Of a DNA stretch of 64,000 bases, positions 33,342-41,160 are shown in pieces. Where the stretch lies: positions 24,604 to 88,603 of IMG/VR virus record IMGVR_UViG_3300044949_001245; one strand, written 5' to 3'. How positions within the stretch are numbered: position 1 is the first letter of the stretch; the number at the start of each line of letters is the position of its first letter. The notes below the pieces were generated by a model. The model did not search any database and was not told where the DNA came from. It worked only from the letters and a program-made list of their open reading frames with translations. The translations under genes and the position numbers were made by a program. This DNA is from a virus.

Positions 33342-33892
33342 ACGCTGATAACCATTCGTTTTTTCATCGTTTCCAACTTGTCGATGTCTTTTTGATTGGT
33401 TAGAAATTTCTGATAATCAATCAACTTCCCCTTTATTACATCAAGGTGTAGTTGTATTTCACGTCTTTTGTTCGCCTTTATTTCACTTTGGTCCATGATG
33501 ACCTTTAATGCCTTTCTTTGCTCATCTTCCCAAGAAATGAACCCGAACATATCCAGCGTTGCGATTATGTTGTTAAACTTGCTCCAACTGAAGTTTGTCA
33601 TTTTCTTCATTTCGCTAATTTTAACAAATCCCTCGCTGAACTCTTGCTCCCAACGGATGAAGAACTGGCGGGCAATCTCTTTAGCCTGTGCCTTGTTCTG
33701 CTCATCCTCAAGAAATCCTACCACTACCTCATCGCTGACTTTGTCTGCTCGCCTTCCAGCTAGATAGGACATTTCATTGTTGTCCAATTCGTAAATTATG
33801 GCCTCAGGTGCTTTTTCTTGTAATGCTTCCATTACCGCCTTGGCCATTTCTGGGTCATTGCCCCCAATCATGATGTACTTTTTACTGTCCAT
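33338..33892 (-). CDS. Candidate terminase small subunit (winged-helix-like)
   Basis: A 184-residue protein translationally coupled to the large terminase. Residues about 100-145 (FVKISEMKKMTNFSWSKFN, then LDMFGFISW) look like a winged-helix DNA-binding unit, and the C-terminal 50 residues are a basic helical segment. Small terminases recognise packaging sites and usually lie next to the large subunit. The call is based on position and the DNA-binding-like region, since small terminases are poorly conserved. The protein at 41.9 kb is a competing candidate. Confidence 0.45.
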   Translation of the reverse strand: MDSKKYIMIGGNDPEMAKAVMEALQEKAPEAIIYELDNNEMSYLAGRRADKVSDEVVVGFLEDEQNKAQAKEIARQFFIRWEQEFSEGFVKISEMKKMTNFSWSKFNNIIATLDMFGFISWEDEQRKALKVIMDQSEIKANKRREIQLHLDVIKGKLIDYQKFLTNQKDIDKLETMKKRMVISV

Positions 33893-33895
33893 ATA

Positions 33896-34525
33896 TTAAA
33901 ATTGAAATTTTACTCTTGATTTTACCACTTTATCTTTGGCAGAACTGCCTGAACTCTTTTCCGAACTCCGTAACATCGACACATACTGCTTCAGCAAATC
34001 TGTGGTGGCTATAACGTCAGGCATTGCGCTGTGCGCATTCTTTAGGACTATCCCAAACTCAGCACAAGCAATCTCCAACTTCAGCCTTTCCGTTTTTCCG
34101 TACATCTTCGTCAAAGCCATCGTATCAATCTGCGTTGGATTAACATAATCAAAAACATTTTTCGACAACGTGTTAAAAATGTAGTTCAAAAATCCCATGT
34201 CGAACTGAACATTGTGTCCTACCAAGACTGGTCTGTTCTCTGGTCGGCTGTTCGGTGCTGACTCCTTAAAATAAGTTATCAAACTATTCACCAAATCCTT
34301 TTTACTCAACCCCGCATTTATATCCGCCATTTTTAAGCCTGTAGTGTTCAATGCCTCTTTCGTAATTTCTAGGTCATCATAAGGCTTGACGAATGTTTCC
34401 CATCTGTTAATTTCTTTCAGGCTGTCTCCATCAACAGTCAACAAAGCTATCTGAGTGATGGGATTTTTCATTGGCTCCAGACCGCCTGTCTCGCAATCAA
34501 AAACAATATAGTGAGCATTCTTCAT
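33896..34525 (-). CDS. DnaQ-like 3'-5' exonuclease (DEDDh)
   Basis: A 209-residue exonuclease of the RNase T/DnaQ superfamily. Motifs are IVFDCETGG (Exo I), GHNVQFDMGFL (Exo II) and NAHSAMPDVIAT (Exo III, DEDDh type). It could proofread for the phage PolC/DnaE-type polymerase, whose own PHP site looks damaged. The C-terminal 25 residues are basic and Ser-rich. It lies in a unit with dUTPase and unknown genes, 23 kb from the polymerase. Confidence 0.85.
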   Translation of the reverse strand: MKNAHYIVFDCETGGLEPMKNPITQIALLTVDGDSLKEINRWETFVKPYDDLEITKEALNTTGLKMADINAGLSKKDLVNSLITYFKESAPNSRPENRPVLVGHNVQFDMGFLNYIFNTLSKNVFDYVNPTQIDTMALTKMYGKTERLKLEIACAEFGIVLKNAHSAMPDVIATTDLLKQYVSMLRSSEKSSGSSAKDKVVKSRVKFQF

Positions 34526-35059
34526 TTACGCATCTTTTTTTCTTATCGAAATAAACGCTGTACTGTAGTCCAATAGATTGTCCGAAAATGCTCCTGAGTT
34601 TGGAATTTTTACTTTTTGCTTTGTCCAAATCTGTTCCAACTCCCTTTCGGAAAAAAATCCATCTGGGAACATATCCACTGAAAGGTGAAAGCATGTAACG
34701 TGAGTAATGGATTTTTCTCTACATTTGTAAGCTATGAATGTTGCGTACATGACCGCCCTTGCTGGCGTGGACAATGTAGTTGCTAGGAACAATGACGCAG
34801 ATTTTGAAAGTGTTATTCCGAACTCCGACAACCTCTGCTCTAGTATCATCAAACCTAGCGAATGCGACCTCATTCTAGCATAGAAATCATCCAGCTCTTT
34901 ATTTGGCTCAATTTCTTTCTCTTCCAAAAGTCCGATGATAAGATATTTGGACTGAACTTCAGTCATTTTGTAATCCATGCTACAAGCCAGCATAGCTTTT
35001 ATTACATATTGCTCTACAGCGTCAGGTTGTTCCGTAACTTCGTATGGTAAATAATCCAT
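34526..35059 (-). CDS. Hypothetical protein upstream of the exonuclease
   Basis: A 177-residue, largely helical protein with no recognised family. It has a hydrophobic helix (LGLMILEQRLSEFGI) and an Ala/Thr-rich stretch (LATTLSTPARAVMYATF). It directly abuts the exonuclease start with no gap, suggesting joint expression. Confidence 0.65.
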   Translation of the reverse strand: MDYLPYEVTEQPDAVEQYVIKAMLACSMDYKMTEVQSKYLIIGLLEEKEIEPNKELDDFYARMRSHSLGLMILEQRLSEFGITLSKSASLFLATTLSTPARAVMYATFIAYKCREKSITHVTCFHLSVDMFPDGFFSERELEQIWTKQKVKIPNSGAFSDNLLDYSTAFISIRKKDA

Positions 35060-35060
35060 T

Positions 35061-35570
35061 TTAGTATGATGTGTTTGTCATGATTATGTATCTAGCCTTA
35101 TTTGCCAAGTCAGCCAGACTTTCCTCTGCTGTCATAAATGTCTTTCCTTGTAGCTTAATCACCCCCAAGTCATATTTTCTGTAATTGTATTCCTTAATCT
35201 TTTGAATGAACATTTTGGCTATATCAGAAAATGTTGGTTGAGTTGACTGGACGTGCCTCCGATGCGCTACAAATTGATTGTTGGTTTTGTCCTCACGAAT
35301 TACCAAGTGTGGAGTGGACATTTTTTCAACCACTGTTCCGAATTTCGTTTCACGCATTCCCTCGTCATAAAATGACACGTGAGTTCCATCGGTGATTTTT
35401 CCGTTTTGTTCTAGCAAATCGTGCGTTGCCCCCGAAAAGATAATGTCTGATACATCTTGGTGCATCAACTCATCTACGTCAGACTCAAAAATTGCCTTAT
35501 CATCGTACAAGTAAATGTCGAAATGTTGACCTGAGTGACTGTTTGTTCTTAATCTGATTGGATTTTTCAT
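35061..35570 (-). CDS. Hypothetical protein
   Basis: A 169-residue protein from the ATG two codons inside the frame. Its first half is beta-rich and includes SGATHDLLEQNG; its second half is basic and helical. No domain is recognised. Confidence 0.6.
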   Translation of the reverse strand: MKNPIRLRTNSHSGQHFDIYLYDDKAIFESDVDELMHQDVSDIIFSGATHDLLEQNGKITDGTHVSFYDEGMRETKFGTVVEKMSTPHLVIREDKTNNQFVAHRRHVQSTQPTFSDIAKMFIQKIKEYNYRKYDLGVIKLQGKTFMTAEESLADLANKARYIIMTNTSY

Positions 35571-35572
35571 TT

Positions 35573-35791
35573 TCAAAAAACTTTTATTACATTAAATGGA
35601 TTCAGACAAAAACAATCGCCATCATCCTTGCGTATTAAATAGATGTCTTGTGGCGAAACAAATAGCACATCTCCATTTTTATCAAATACTCTGTCTGTTG
35701 ATTGTACTTTGTCTAACACTACACCTGTTCCCTCTACTCTTTCATTTTCAATGTAGTATGAAAATGCTATTTTCTTTCCGATGATGCTCAT
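35573..35791 (-). CDS. Small hypothetical protein
   Basis: A 72-residue protein resembling a small beta-barrel (IGKKIAFSYYIENERVEG, then VLDKVQSTDRVF). It overlaps the dUTPase end by 4 bases, so it is coupled to dut. No family is recognised. Confidence 0.6.
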   Translation of the reverse strand: MSIIGKKIAFSYYIENERVEGTGVVLDKVQSTDRVFDKNGDVLFVSPQDIYLIRKDDGDCFCLNPFNVIKVF

Positions 35792-36255
35792 ATGTTTGAT
35801 GTTTTAGTTTGTTGTTCCGTATTGGTATCAGTGCTTCCAAATCCACCCTCACCTCTTTCGCTTTCCTCTAGTTCTTCAACTTCCTCAAGCTCAATAAATG
35901 GTATCGGTTGGATGATTATTTGACCGACTTTCTCCCCTACCTTGTAGATGTCTTTACCATGTAGGTTTGCTCCTGTGACTTGAAAGCGCAAGCAAATTTC
36001 TCCCCTATATCCTGAGTCAATTACTCCTACGCAGTTTTTCAAAATCAAATCTTTTTTTGTTACTGAACTTCTTGCGTAAAGCAACCCAACATACCCCTCT
36101 GGAATTTCCATAGCCAGACCAGTGTGGTACTGAACGAACTTTCCGTTTGAGTCCATATGAATTTGGATAGCTGTTAAGTCCATGCCGGCATCGCCCTTTT
36201 TAGCATAGGTTGGTATCACCGCCCTATCATCTAGTTTTTTAATTTTTATTTTCAT
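35788..36255 (-). CDS. dut: Deoxyuridine 5'-triphosphate nucleotidohydrolase (dUTPase)
   Basis: A 155-residue trimeric-type dUTPase. The ATG at 36255 overlaps the upstream stop (ATGA) and gives a normal family length. Motif 1 is GDAGMDLTA, motif 2 is ARSSV, motif 3 is GVIDSGYRGEI, motif 4 is VGQIIIQPIP and motif 5 is ERGEGGFGST. It converts dUTP to dUMP. In a phage with a thymidylate-synthase homologue, the product could feed dTMP or hydroxymethyl-dUMP synthesis while keeping plain uracil out of DNA. All five motifs are intact. Confidence 0.93.
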   Translation of the reverse strand: MKIKIKKLDDRAVIPTYAKKGDAGMDLTAIQIHMDSNGKFVQYHTGLAMEIPEGYVGLLYARSSVTKKDLILKNCVGVIDSGYRGEICLRFQVTGANLHGKDIYKVGEKVGQIIIQPIPFIELEEVEELEESERGEGGFGSTDTNTEQQTKTSNI

Positions 36256-36527
36256 CTCAGATATTTTTTGTCTAACACTACCGCATTGCCTACAATACAA
36301 TCATTGAACCTCCGTGTCTTTTCATAGAACACTTGCGTGGCTATTTCATTGAGTGGTTTGTTCAACAATTTTCCCTCTTCATTAACCACCATTAGGGTGT
36401 TCTCATCAAGCCAAACTATTTCGATGTATCCATCGACAGCCTTTTGAAGAAATTCCAGTGATGCTTCTTTGTCGTCATTTTTTACGACCTCGACACTTCC
36501 GTCAGTTTTGATAATTTTTGCTTCCAT
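36252..36527 (-). CDS. Small hypothetical protein coupled to dut
   Basis: A 91-residue protein with a strand-rich first half and FYEKTRRFNDCIVGNAVV near the end. It is coupled to dUTPase by an ATGA overlap. The function is unknown. Confidence 0.6.
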   Translation of the reverse strand: MEAKIIKTDGSVEVVKNDDKEASLEFLQKAVDGYIEIVWLDENTLMVVNEEGKLLNKPLNEIATQVFYEKTRRFNDCIVGNAVVLDKKYLR

Positions 36528-36529
36528 TT

Positions 36530-36781
36530 TCAGAGAATGTTTATGTGTTCTAATTGCGCCATTTTGTTTTTTAGTTCAGCAAATTTCTTATCTCTCAACT
36601 CCTGTGTCCTGAACGGAAACACCCAATCTTTCAAAACGAACTTCTCAGGCAAATCCTCATTCAGCACTATACAAAAATCTATTTGCTCAGATTGTTCGTT
36701 CCAAATCTGTTTCCTAGTAACTCTGAAAACTGCCATAACGTCAAACAGTTCCCCTTCAAACTCCAAAAGTGTCTTTGCCAT
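36530..36781 (-). CDS. Small hypothetical protein
   Basis: An 83-residue protein, beta-rich with a charged C-terminal helix (ELRDKKFAELKNK). Its start overlaps the upstream zinc-binding-like gene by 26 bases. No family is recognised. Confidence 0.6.
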   Translation of the reverse strand: MAKTLLEFEGELFDVMAVFRVTRKQIWNEQSEQIDFCIVLNEDLPEKFVLKDWVFPFRTQELRDKKFAELKNKMAQLEHINIL

Positions 36782-37100
36782 CTTGATTGTTTTTTATTTG
36801 TTCTTTAGAATTTTTGTTGAAATCATCGGTATGATTTTTATTGAAAGTATCAACAAACCAAGCGCAATCCTTTTTGTCGCTTTGGTCACAACCGCTATGC
36901 TGGTCTGGGCCAGTTTGTCTATTACAACGCTTACAAATTTTATTCATGTTATCGGTATTTTTTTCATGTATCATAGAAATCCTTGCCGGCAAAACTTCGA
37001 TTAAATTACATTCATCGCAACATTCACCCTCTTCCATAACTGGCTCTGGGTTGTTCCCATATCCACTCATTTCCTTATTACAAATACAGCACTTATACAT
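36756..37100 (-). CDS. Small Cys-rich zinc-binding-like protein
   Basis: A 114-residue protein with two cysteine clusters: CCICNKE with CCDEC (about residues 4-31), and CKRCNRQ followed by later cysteines (about 57-80). The second half is Asn/Lys/Asp-rich and hydrophilic. It is probably a zinc-binding adaptor. It overlaps the HNH gene by 8 bases. Confidence 0.6.
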   Translation of the reverse strand: MYKCCICNKEMSGYGNNPEPVMEEGECCDECNLIEVLPARISMIHEKNTDNMNKICKRCNRQTGPDQHSGCDQSDKKDCAWFVDTFNKNHTDDFNKNSKEQIKNNQDGKDTFGV

Positions 37101-37443
37101 TTGATTTTGTTTTTCGGTTTCTCTTTAATAATTCTGCCCTAGTTATTGCTTCCAGATTGGAAATATCGTCATTGTATCTATTTCCATCTATATGATACAA
37201 CACATATCCTTTCGGCAACTTTCCGTTTGTTTTTTCCCAAATTACCTTTGGTCTGCGCTGCCTTTCTTTGTTTCCTATCCATACGTGTACGCAATCATTT
37301 TTTATGACTTGTACTCCACCTTTCCATGATGGATGATTTTCGCCAACATGATTTTCTCCGCTTTTGAATTGTGTTTGTGGTGATGGATTGAATCCACTCA
37401 AACCCTTATTCCAAGGAACATCGCCTTTGTTAAATTTTCCCAT
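37093..37443 (-). CDS. HNH endonuclease (homing type)
   Basis: A 116-residue protein. The N-terminus (FNKGDVPWNKG, then HPSWKGG) is a NUMOD-type DNA-binding pattern. The C-terminus (GYVLYHIDGNRYNDDISNLEAI) is an HNH_3-type core with His/Asn/Asn metal and catalytic positions. Free-standing HNH genes of this form are common phage homing endonucleases. It fits the surrounding frame without disrupting a gene. Confidence 0.8.
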   Translation of the reverse strand: MGKFNKGDVPWNKGLSGFNPSPQTQFKSGENHVGENHPSWKGGVQVIKNDCVHVWIGNKERQRRPKVIWEKTNGKLPKGYVLYHIDGNRYNDDISNLEAITRAELLKRNRKTKSNV

Positions 37444-37444
37444 A

Positions 37445-37849
37445 TCAATAAAATTTGAACTTTAATACTTTATCAGGCATACGTTCAACCTCTTCCAATT
37501 TACGCATCCGCAACCTTGGCAGACTGCTTATGTTATCTCTCCTAGAACAATCTGATATCATTCCGTTCCCCTCGTAAATTGCAAAATGAACCCTAGCCCA
37601 AACATCCATTATTGTAAGCAATCCGTTTTTGTCTATGGCAACCGCCATTTCGGCTTGATGAGCATTAGCATCCCATAGAACTATGTCGCCATATTCCAAT
37701 TTATCTATGGAGGAAAATGATGATATATCAAATCCCTTATCTATGTTCTCATACTGGTACAAAGATGGACTAATGCCCGACCTCTTTAGAACATAGGTCA
37801 GGCACGTGTCTGTTTTGTTAATCTGAACTTGGCAAAGCCTCACTATCAT
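37445..37849 (-). CDS. NlpC/P60-like or related hydrolase candidate
   Basis: A 134-residue protein. The features compatible with NlpC/P60 peptidases are an N-terminal TDTCLTYVL helix with a candidate nucleophile Cys, a YGDIVLWDA strand, and HFAIYEGNGMISDCS, reminiscent of the catalytic-His strand (HVGIY-x-GNG). The order and spacing are acceptable but short for a full domain, so this is tentative. Such enzymes cut wall peptides. Confidence 0.35.
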   Translation of the reverse strand: MIVRLCQVQINKTDTCLTYVLKRSGISPSLYQYENIDKGFDISSFSSIDKLEYGDIVLWDANAHQAEMAVAIDKNGLLTIMDVWARVHFAIYEGNGMISDCSRRDNISSLPRLRMRKLEEVERMPDKVLKFKFY

Positions 37850-37858
37850 AATTTTAAT

Positions 37859-38107
37859 TTATTCTCCAAAAACACTTTCTTTAGGATAAACCCACATGGC
37901 TCCATCACCGCTGACAATAACTCTGTACTCATCTATTCCATCAATGACTTCTATGGTTGTGCCCTCGCTAGTTTTGTACATTTTTGAGGACACTGACTTG
38001 TACTGATTTTCCGACTTGGCTTTGATGTCGTATCTACTCGTGATGTAAACATATCCCATGATGGTGATGATGAATGTTATTAATGCTACAAAAATTTTGC
38101 TCCACAT
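37859..38107 (-). CDS. Small single-pass membrane protein
   Basis: An 82-residue protein with an N-terminal membrane segment (IFVALITFIITIMGYVYI) and a hydrophilic beta-rich tail, which should lie outside the cytoplasm. Possible superinfection exclusion or lysis accessory protein; no family is recognised. Confidence 0.6.
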   Translation of the reverse strand: MWSKIFVALITFIITIMGYVYITSRYDIKAKSENQYKSVSSKMYKTSEGTTIEVIDGIDEYRVIVSGDGAMWVYPKESVFGE

Positions 38108-38112
38108 GACTC

Positions 38113-38868
38113 TTAATTTTTATTCAAGTTGATAATTACTTCCCAAAACGATGCCGGCAATTTTACGTTGCTCATCACAATACAATCCCTAAACATCGGT
38201 GCTATTTGTTCTGGCGTGTATCCAGCTATTCCGCAGCCTATCGCTGTGACTAGAAATGTCTTGCCTGTATTGGTTCTGGCGAACTCCTTAAACCTATGCA
38301 CGAACACCGAAATGTCCTCCAGAGACATTTGATTTTTGGTAGTCAAATCTACAGTGGGTATGGCGTATGTGTTTCCAGACATCCCCTCTTCCAAACCCCA
38401 TTCTGCTCCGAAATCTTCATGCGCTATTCTTGCCGCTCCACCTAGATGATGACCTTGAAGATTGGAGCCAAAAACGAATACCTCATTAACATCCAACTCC
38501 GTAATTTCATCAGAAACAATCCTGTCGTCATTAGCGAACAAATTCAAATCCATCTTCCGTAAATTGTACGGAACAGCATCCAAGTACCAGTCTATGGTGT
38601 AACCGACCTTTTCCAATTCCTTTTGAAGTTTGGCGCATCCCTCATAGGTTTCTATGTCCTCTTCACTGAACCGCTCCAGAACTTTACTAACCACGTCAGG
38701 TATGGCCTCAGGGCACTCAAATAAATCGTGCCCTATGACCTTGAAATCTACATTCGTCAAATCGTAAACTTGACCCTCAATAACTTCGCCCTCCACGTGC
38801 GTTACCACTTCTGTTTCTGTCCTGCCATCTAGGCTGAACTCAACTATATCTCCGACTTGTGCTCTCAT
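38113..38868 (-). CDS. Macro-domain-like protein (A1S_2505-like family)
   Basis: A 251-residue protein. Residues 1-115 are a beta/alpha region of unknown type. Residues about 120-245 match the A1S_2505-like phage family that resembles macro domains: VFVFGSNLQGHHLGGAA, then GNTYAIPTVDL, FLVTAIGCGIAGYTPEQIAPMF and ASFWEVI. Related macro folds bind or cleave ADP-ribose, but activity has not been shown for this family to my knowledge. It is notable because the phage also encodes an ADP-ribosyltransferase-like protein. The upstream gene overlaps by 4 bases. Confidence 0.65.
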   Translation of the reverse strand: MRAQVGDIVEFSLDGRTETEVVTHVEGEVIEGQVYDLTNVDFKVIGHDLFECPEAIPDVVSKVLERFSEEDIETYEGCAKLQKELEKVGYTIDWYLDAVPYNLRKMDLNLFANDDRIVSDEITELDVNEVFVFGSNLQGHHLGGAARIAHEDFGAEWGLEEGMSGNTYAIPTVDLTTKNQMSLEDISVFVHRFKEFARTNTGKTFLVTAIGCGIAGYTPEQIAPMFRDCIVMSNVKLPASFWEVIINLNKN

Positions 38869-39203
38869 GATTTTTTGAAAATTTTATTAAACAATTGGTC
38901 AACATCAAAACCATCTACGTGGTACTCCAGTCCGTTCAGGAAATATCTACAGTTGACATCCCCTCCGTTGTAATTTGATAGTCCGTGACCGACCTGAATC
39001 AATGTCTTTCCGAAATCCTTTTTGTTCGGTATGTATAACTCATACATTGATGCGCCATAATACCCTCCTGACCTATCGGTATGCCCCGAACCACTCACGT
39101 GTAGGGCAAGAACTTTAGTTGTGTTCTTTATCTCAAATTGCGTTCCGTAATAGTTTATGACGTACTCATTCGCCTTTAGTGTCTTTACTTGTGTCGTTTC
39201 CAT
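38865..39203 (-). CDS. Hypothetical protein coupled to the macro-like gene
   Basis: A 112-residue, beta-rich protein with a Gly/Ser/His-rich region (HVSGSGHTDRSGGYYGAS) and aromatic strands. It overlaps the macro-like gene by 4 bases and may be its partner. No family is recognised. Confidence 0.6.
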   Translation of the reverse strand: METTQVKTLKANEYVINYYGTQFEIKNTTKVLALHVSGSGHTDRSGGYYGASMYELYIPNKKDFGKTLIQVGHGLSNYNGGDVNCRYFLNGLEYHVDGFDVDQLFNKIFKKS

Positions 39204-39210
39204 GGCTATT

Positions 39211-40014
39211 TTAGTTTTTAGTGGTTGATAACTGCTCTCCTAGTATAACGCTGGCTAATTCAGGATACCATCCTCTAATGAGCTGTAAAGCACGCTCAAC
39301 ATCTATCACCTGAACATCTACCATCGCCTTGCGTCTGGTCCAATTCTTGTCGATGAACTCCCGACCCATGGTCACCCCTCGTTTCTCAACCCTCTGGCCC
39401 AGCTCATACTTTCTTGTTCCGTTGCCTGTCGACACTCCGCCAAAGTTGTTATTGTAATGGTCAATTGTACAGTGAGAGTCAAACGAACATCTTACAGTTA
39501 AATCCTTATTGAGCCTCAACTCAACATCCGTTCCTTGAGTTGCTACAAAACATCTGTAACCGCCCGCAGTTTCATAACAATCAGAGTCACCATCTTCATA
39601 GTCCTCTTCCAATGTCGCAACTCCGATGAACCTCTCATCGCCATTATCAGTTTCCAAGAACTGAACACCCTGACGTTCAAAATGCCCTTTATTGCCTTTC
39701 GGCTCATTTAGGCTTTTCCAGAACTTAATGCGGTCAACTATCTCAGCAACTTCCTCAACCGCCTCATAAAGATAGTTGATGTGTATCACTCCGCTATCTT
39801 GCGACTTGTCGTAACAATTTCTGACGATGTTGTTCACGGCTGGCCAGATGTCGTTTTTTCCGAAAAATCTGAAATCAGCATTCTTGTGTTTCATGGCTTG
39901 TGAAATGTAGCCAATCAGTTCCTCCGCTTTTGGATAGAACAGGGTGTGGTGTAATTTTCTGCCCGCATCTGAGTCAGATAAATTCGTTTCTGCGTTGTAC
40001 TTGAAATTTTCCAT
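39211..40014 (-). CDS. Hypothetical protein
   Basis: A 267-residue protein. The first 100 residues are helical; residues 100-200 are beta-rich with RFIGVATLEEDYEDGD and a TAGGYRCF segment; the last 50 residues are helical. It contains several Cys/His residues that could bind a metal, but there is no known motif. Confidence 0.65.
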   Translation of the reverse strand: MENFKYNAETNLSDSDAGRKLHHTLFYPKAEELIGYISQAMKHKNADFRFFGKNDIWPAVNNIVRNCYDKSQDSGVIHINYLYEAVEEVAEIVDRIKFWKSLNEPKGNKGHFERQGVQFLETDNGDERFIGVATLEEDYEDGDSDCYETAGGYRCFVATQGTDVELRLNKDLTVRCSFDSHCTIDHYNNNFGGVSTGNGTRKYELGQRVEKRGVTMGREFIDKNWTRRKAMVDVQVIDVERALQLIRGWYPELASVILGEQLSTTKN

Positions 40015-40050
40015 TTTTGAAATTTTTTACAGTTTAGAAATTGGGGTGCG

Positions 40051-40347
40051 TTACCACCCCTTTACTTCGTGAATGATAGTTTCATCAGAGTGGTAACGCA
40101 CTCCGCTTTCTTGCTTTTTTCTTTCGATGCCTTTTACTTCGGCATAACGATGTAAGAAATTCATCGCTGAACTCAGCTGGGCAAATCGTACTACGAACCC
40201 ACTGAACTCATCACCAGGCATTTCGCTAGGTTTGATGTTTCGATAAAACCACAGACTGCCTTTGACCTGTGGATAGAACCAGCTGGCTTTCTCACCATTG
40301 CTGCTCACTCTTTCGTTTTTTGCTTCCTTAATTCTGAACTTGTCCAT
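40051..40347 (-). CDS. Small hypothetical protein
   Basis: A 98-residue basic protein with several aromatic residues (ASWFYPQVKGSLWFYRN). Its end contains the GGGGTG/CACCCC inverted repeat, a weak terminator-like hairpin lacking a T-run. The function is unknown. Confidence 0.6.
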   Translation of the reverse strand: MDKFRIKEAKNERVSSNGEKASWFYPQVKGSLWFYRNIKPSEMPGDEFSGFVVRFAQLSSAMNFLHRYAEVKGIERKKQESGVRYHSDETIIHEVKGW

Positions 40348-40365
40348 TTTATGAAATTTAATAGG

Positions 40366-40626
40366 TTATTGTAATTCAAATCCGCACACACAATTCGTTC
40401 CGTCAAGAACAGGCTCATACTCGCCATGCTCCGCAGTCATATCCTCCGTGTCCCAAAAGTCCGACTCAAACGCAAGTTTGTCATCGGGAAACACTACCAG
40501 AACAGGTGCCTCATCCCCTCTAGTTGGGTGCTCGCACAGTTGAACCTTTTTTCCTTGAGAGTTCACGAACTCAGTGTAAACTGTAGGCTCAAACGCCATC
40601 AGCTTGTCGAAATTTAGCTTTTTCAT
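40366..40626 (-). CDS. Small acidic hypothetical protein
   Basis: An 86-residue acidic protein with a beta-rich core (APVLVVFPDDKLAFESDFW) and a C-terminal NCVCGFEL pair of cysteines. No family is recognised. Confidence 0.6.
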   Translation of the reverse strand: MKKLNFDKLMAFEPTVYTEFVNSQGKKVQLCEHPTRGDEAPVLVVFPDDKLAFESDFWDTEDMTAEHGEYEPVLDGTNCVCGFELQ

Positions 40627-40637
40627 GACTTTATAGA

Positions 40638-40847
40638 TTAAAATTGATAATATGAAAACATTGATTGCGCTTTCTTTACATCCTCTTCATTCCCCTTTCC
40701 TTGATACAGTATTGTGTAACTATCTGGGTAGTTCCTTGCGCCATTCAATACCTGTTTAACATCTAGTGCTCCTGTCGCAGTGTATGCTCTATTCGTCACA
40801 TTGTTAGGGTTGGTGTACAGTAAAAATTTTAGTTTCGTTGACTTCAT
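40638..40847 (-). CDS. Small hypothetical protein, first gene of the 40.9-kb promoter unit
   Basis: A 69-residue basic protein. The ATG at 40847 is chosen because the longer frame would run back through the promoter and terminator. It contains a strand-rich LKFLLYTNPNN start and ends YYQF. It is likely the first product of the unit driven by the conserved promoter cassette. Confidence 0.65.
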   Translation of the reverse strand: MKSTKLKFLLYTNPNNVTNRAYTATGALDVKQVLNGARNYPDSYTILYQGKGNEEDVKKAQSMFSYYQF

Positions 40848-40866
40848 CTTTTTTTGTTTTTTAATT

Positions 40867-40920
40867 AGTTTAACAATCAATTCTGAAGTAAAGGTACGTG
40901 TTAATTTACAAACGGCAAAA
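40867..40920 (-). promoter_or_regulatory. Bacteroidota vegetative promoter with conserved leader, copy 3
   Basis: The sequence is TTTTG, 19 bases, TACCTTTA (-33 at 40916-40918, -7 at 40889-40896), directly downstream of a terminator. The leader CTTCAGAATTGATTGTTA is shared with the copies at 31.4 and 26.4 kb. It probably drives the small-gene unit from 40.8 kb downward. Confidence 0.8.
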
Positions 40921-40940
40921 TTTTTTTCAATCTTTTTTGT

Positions 40941-40968
40941 AAAAAAAATGTCCTCACTATGGAGGACA
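40941..40968 (-). terminator. Rho-independent terminator
   Basis: TGTCCTC and GAGGACA pair around a 6-base loop and are followed by eight T residues on the minus strand. It ends the unit containing the small basic protein and precedes the 40.9-kb promoter by about 20 bases. Confidence 0.9.
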
Positions 40969-40996
40969 CTTGGAAACACTGGGAAATGGATGCGCA

Positions 40997-41140
40997 CTAC
41001 CTCCCCTGCCCCCTATATGGCTTTTTGTAGTTTTTGCTGGTTTTGCTTCCGCTGGACTTACTTTTAGCATGAACTCCAGGATTGCTTTTCTTGGAACTTG
41101 GTGTCCACTTTTCGGCTGTTGTTTGTTTTTTAGCTGCCAT
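40997..41140 (-). CDS. Small basic protein of Bacteroidota phage type (47 aa)
   Basis: A 47-residue, Lys/Ser-rich protein starting MAAKKQTTAEKW, with SNPGVHAKSK and ending SKNYKKPYRGQGR. This PGVHAK...NYKK-YRGQGR pattern is one I recall from very small proteins that recur in Bacteroidota phages and genomes; its function is not known to me. High basic charge and small size suggest DNA or RNA binding. Confidence 0.65.
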   Translation of the reverse strand: MAAKKQTTAEKWTPSSKKSNPGVHAKSKSSGSKTSKNYKKPYRGQGR

Positions 41141-41160
41141 CTTTCTATGTTATTTTATTT

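Noticed and set aside
36256-36300. Fifteen-residue N-terminal extension of dUTPase
   Set aside because: The internal ATG in an ATGA overlap gives the normal family length, and the extension overlaps the upstream gene in another frame.
37445-37849. Firm NlpC/P60 assignment
   Set aside because: The His strand and candidate Cys are suggestive, but the chain is short and motif spacing was not verified, so it is listed only as tentative.
40041-40062. GGGGTG/CACCCC hairpin as a terminator
   Set aside because: The stem is short and the following bases are AATTTC with no T-run; part of it lies inside the coding end of a gene.
40848-40997. Longer N-terminus for the gene ending at 40638
   Set aside because: It would run through a terminator and the conserved promoter cassette, and its composition is unlike protein.
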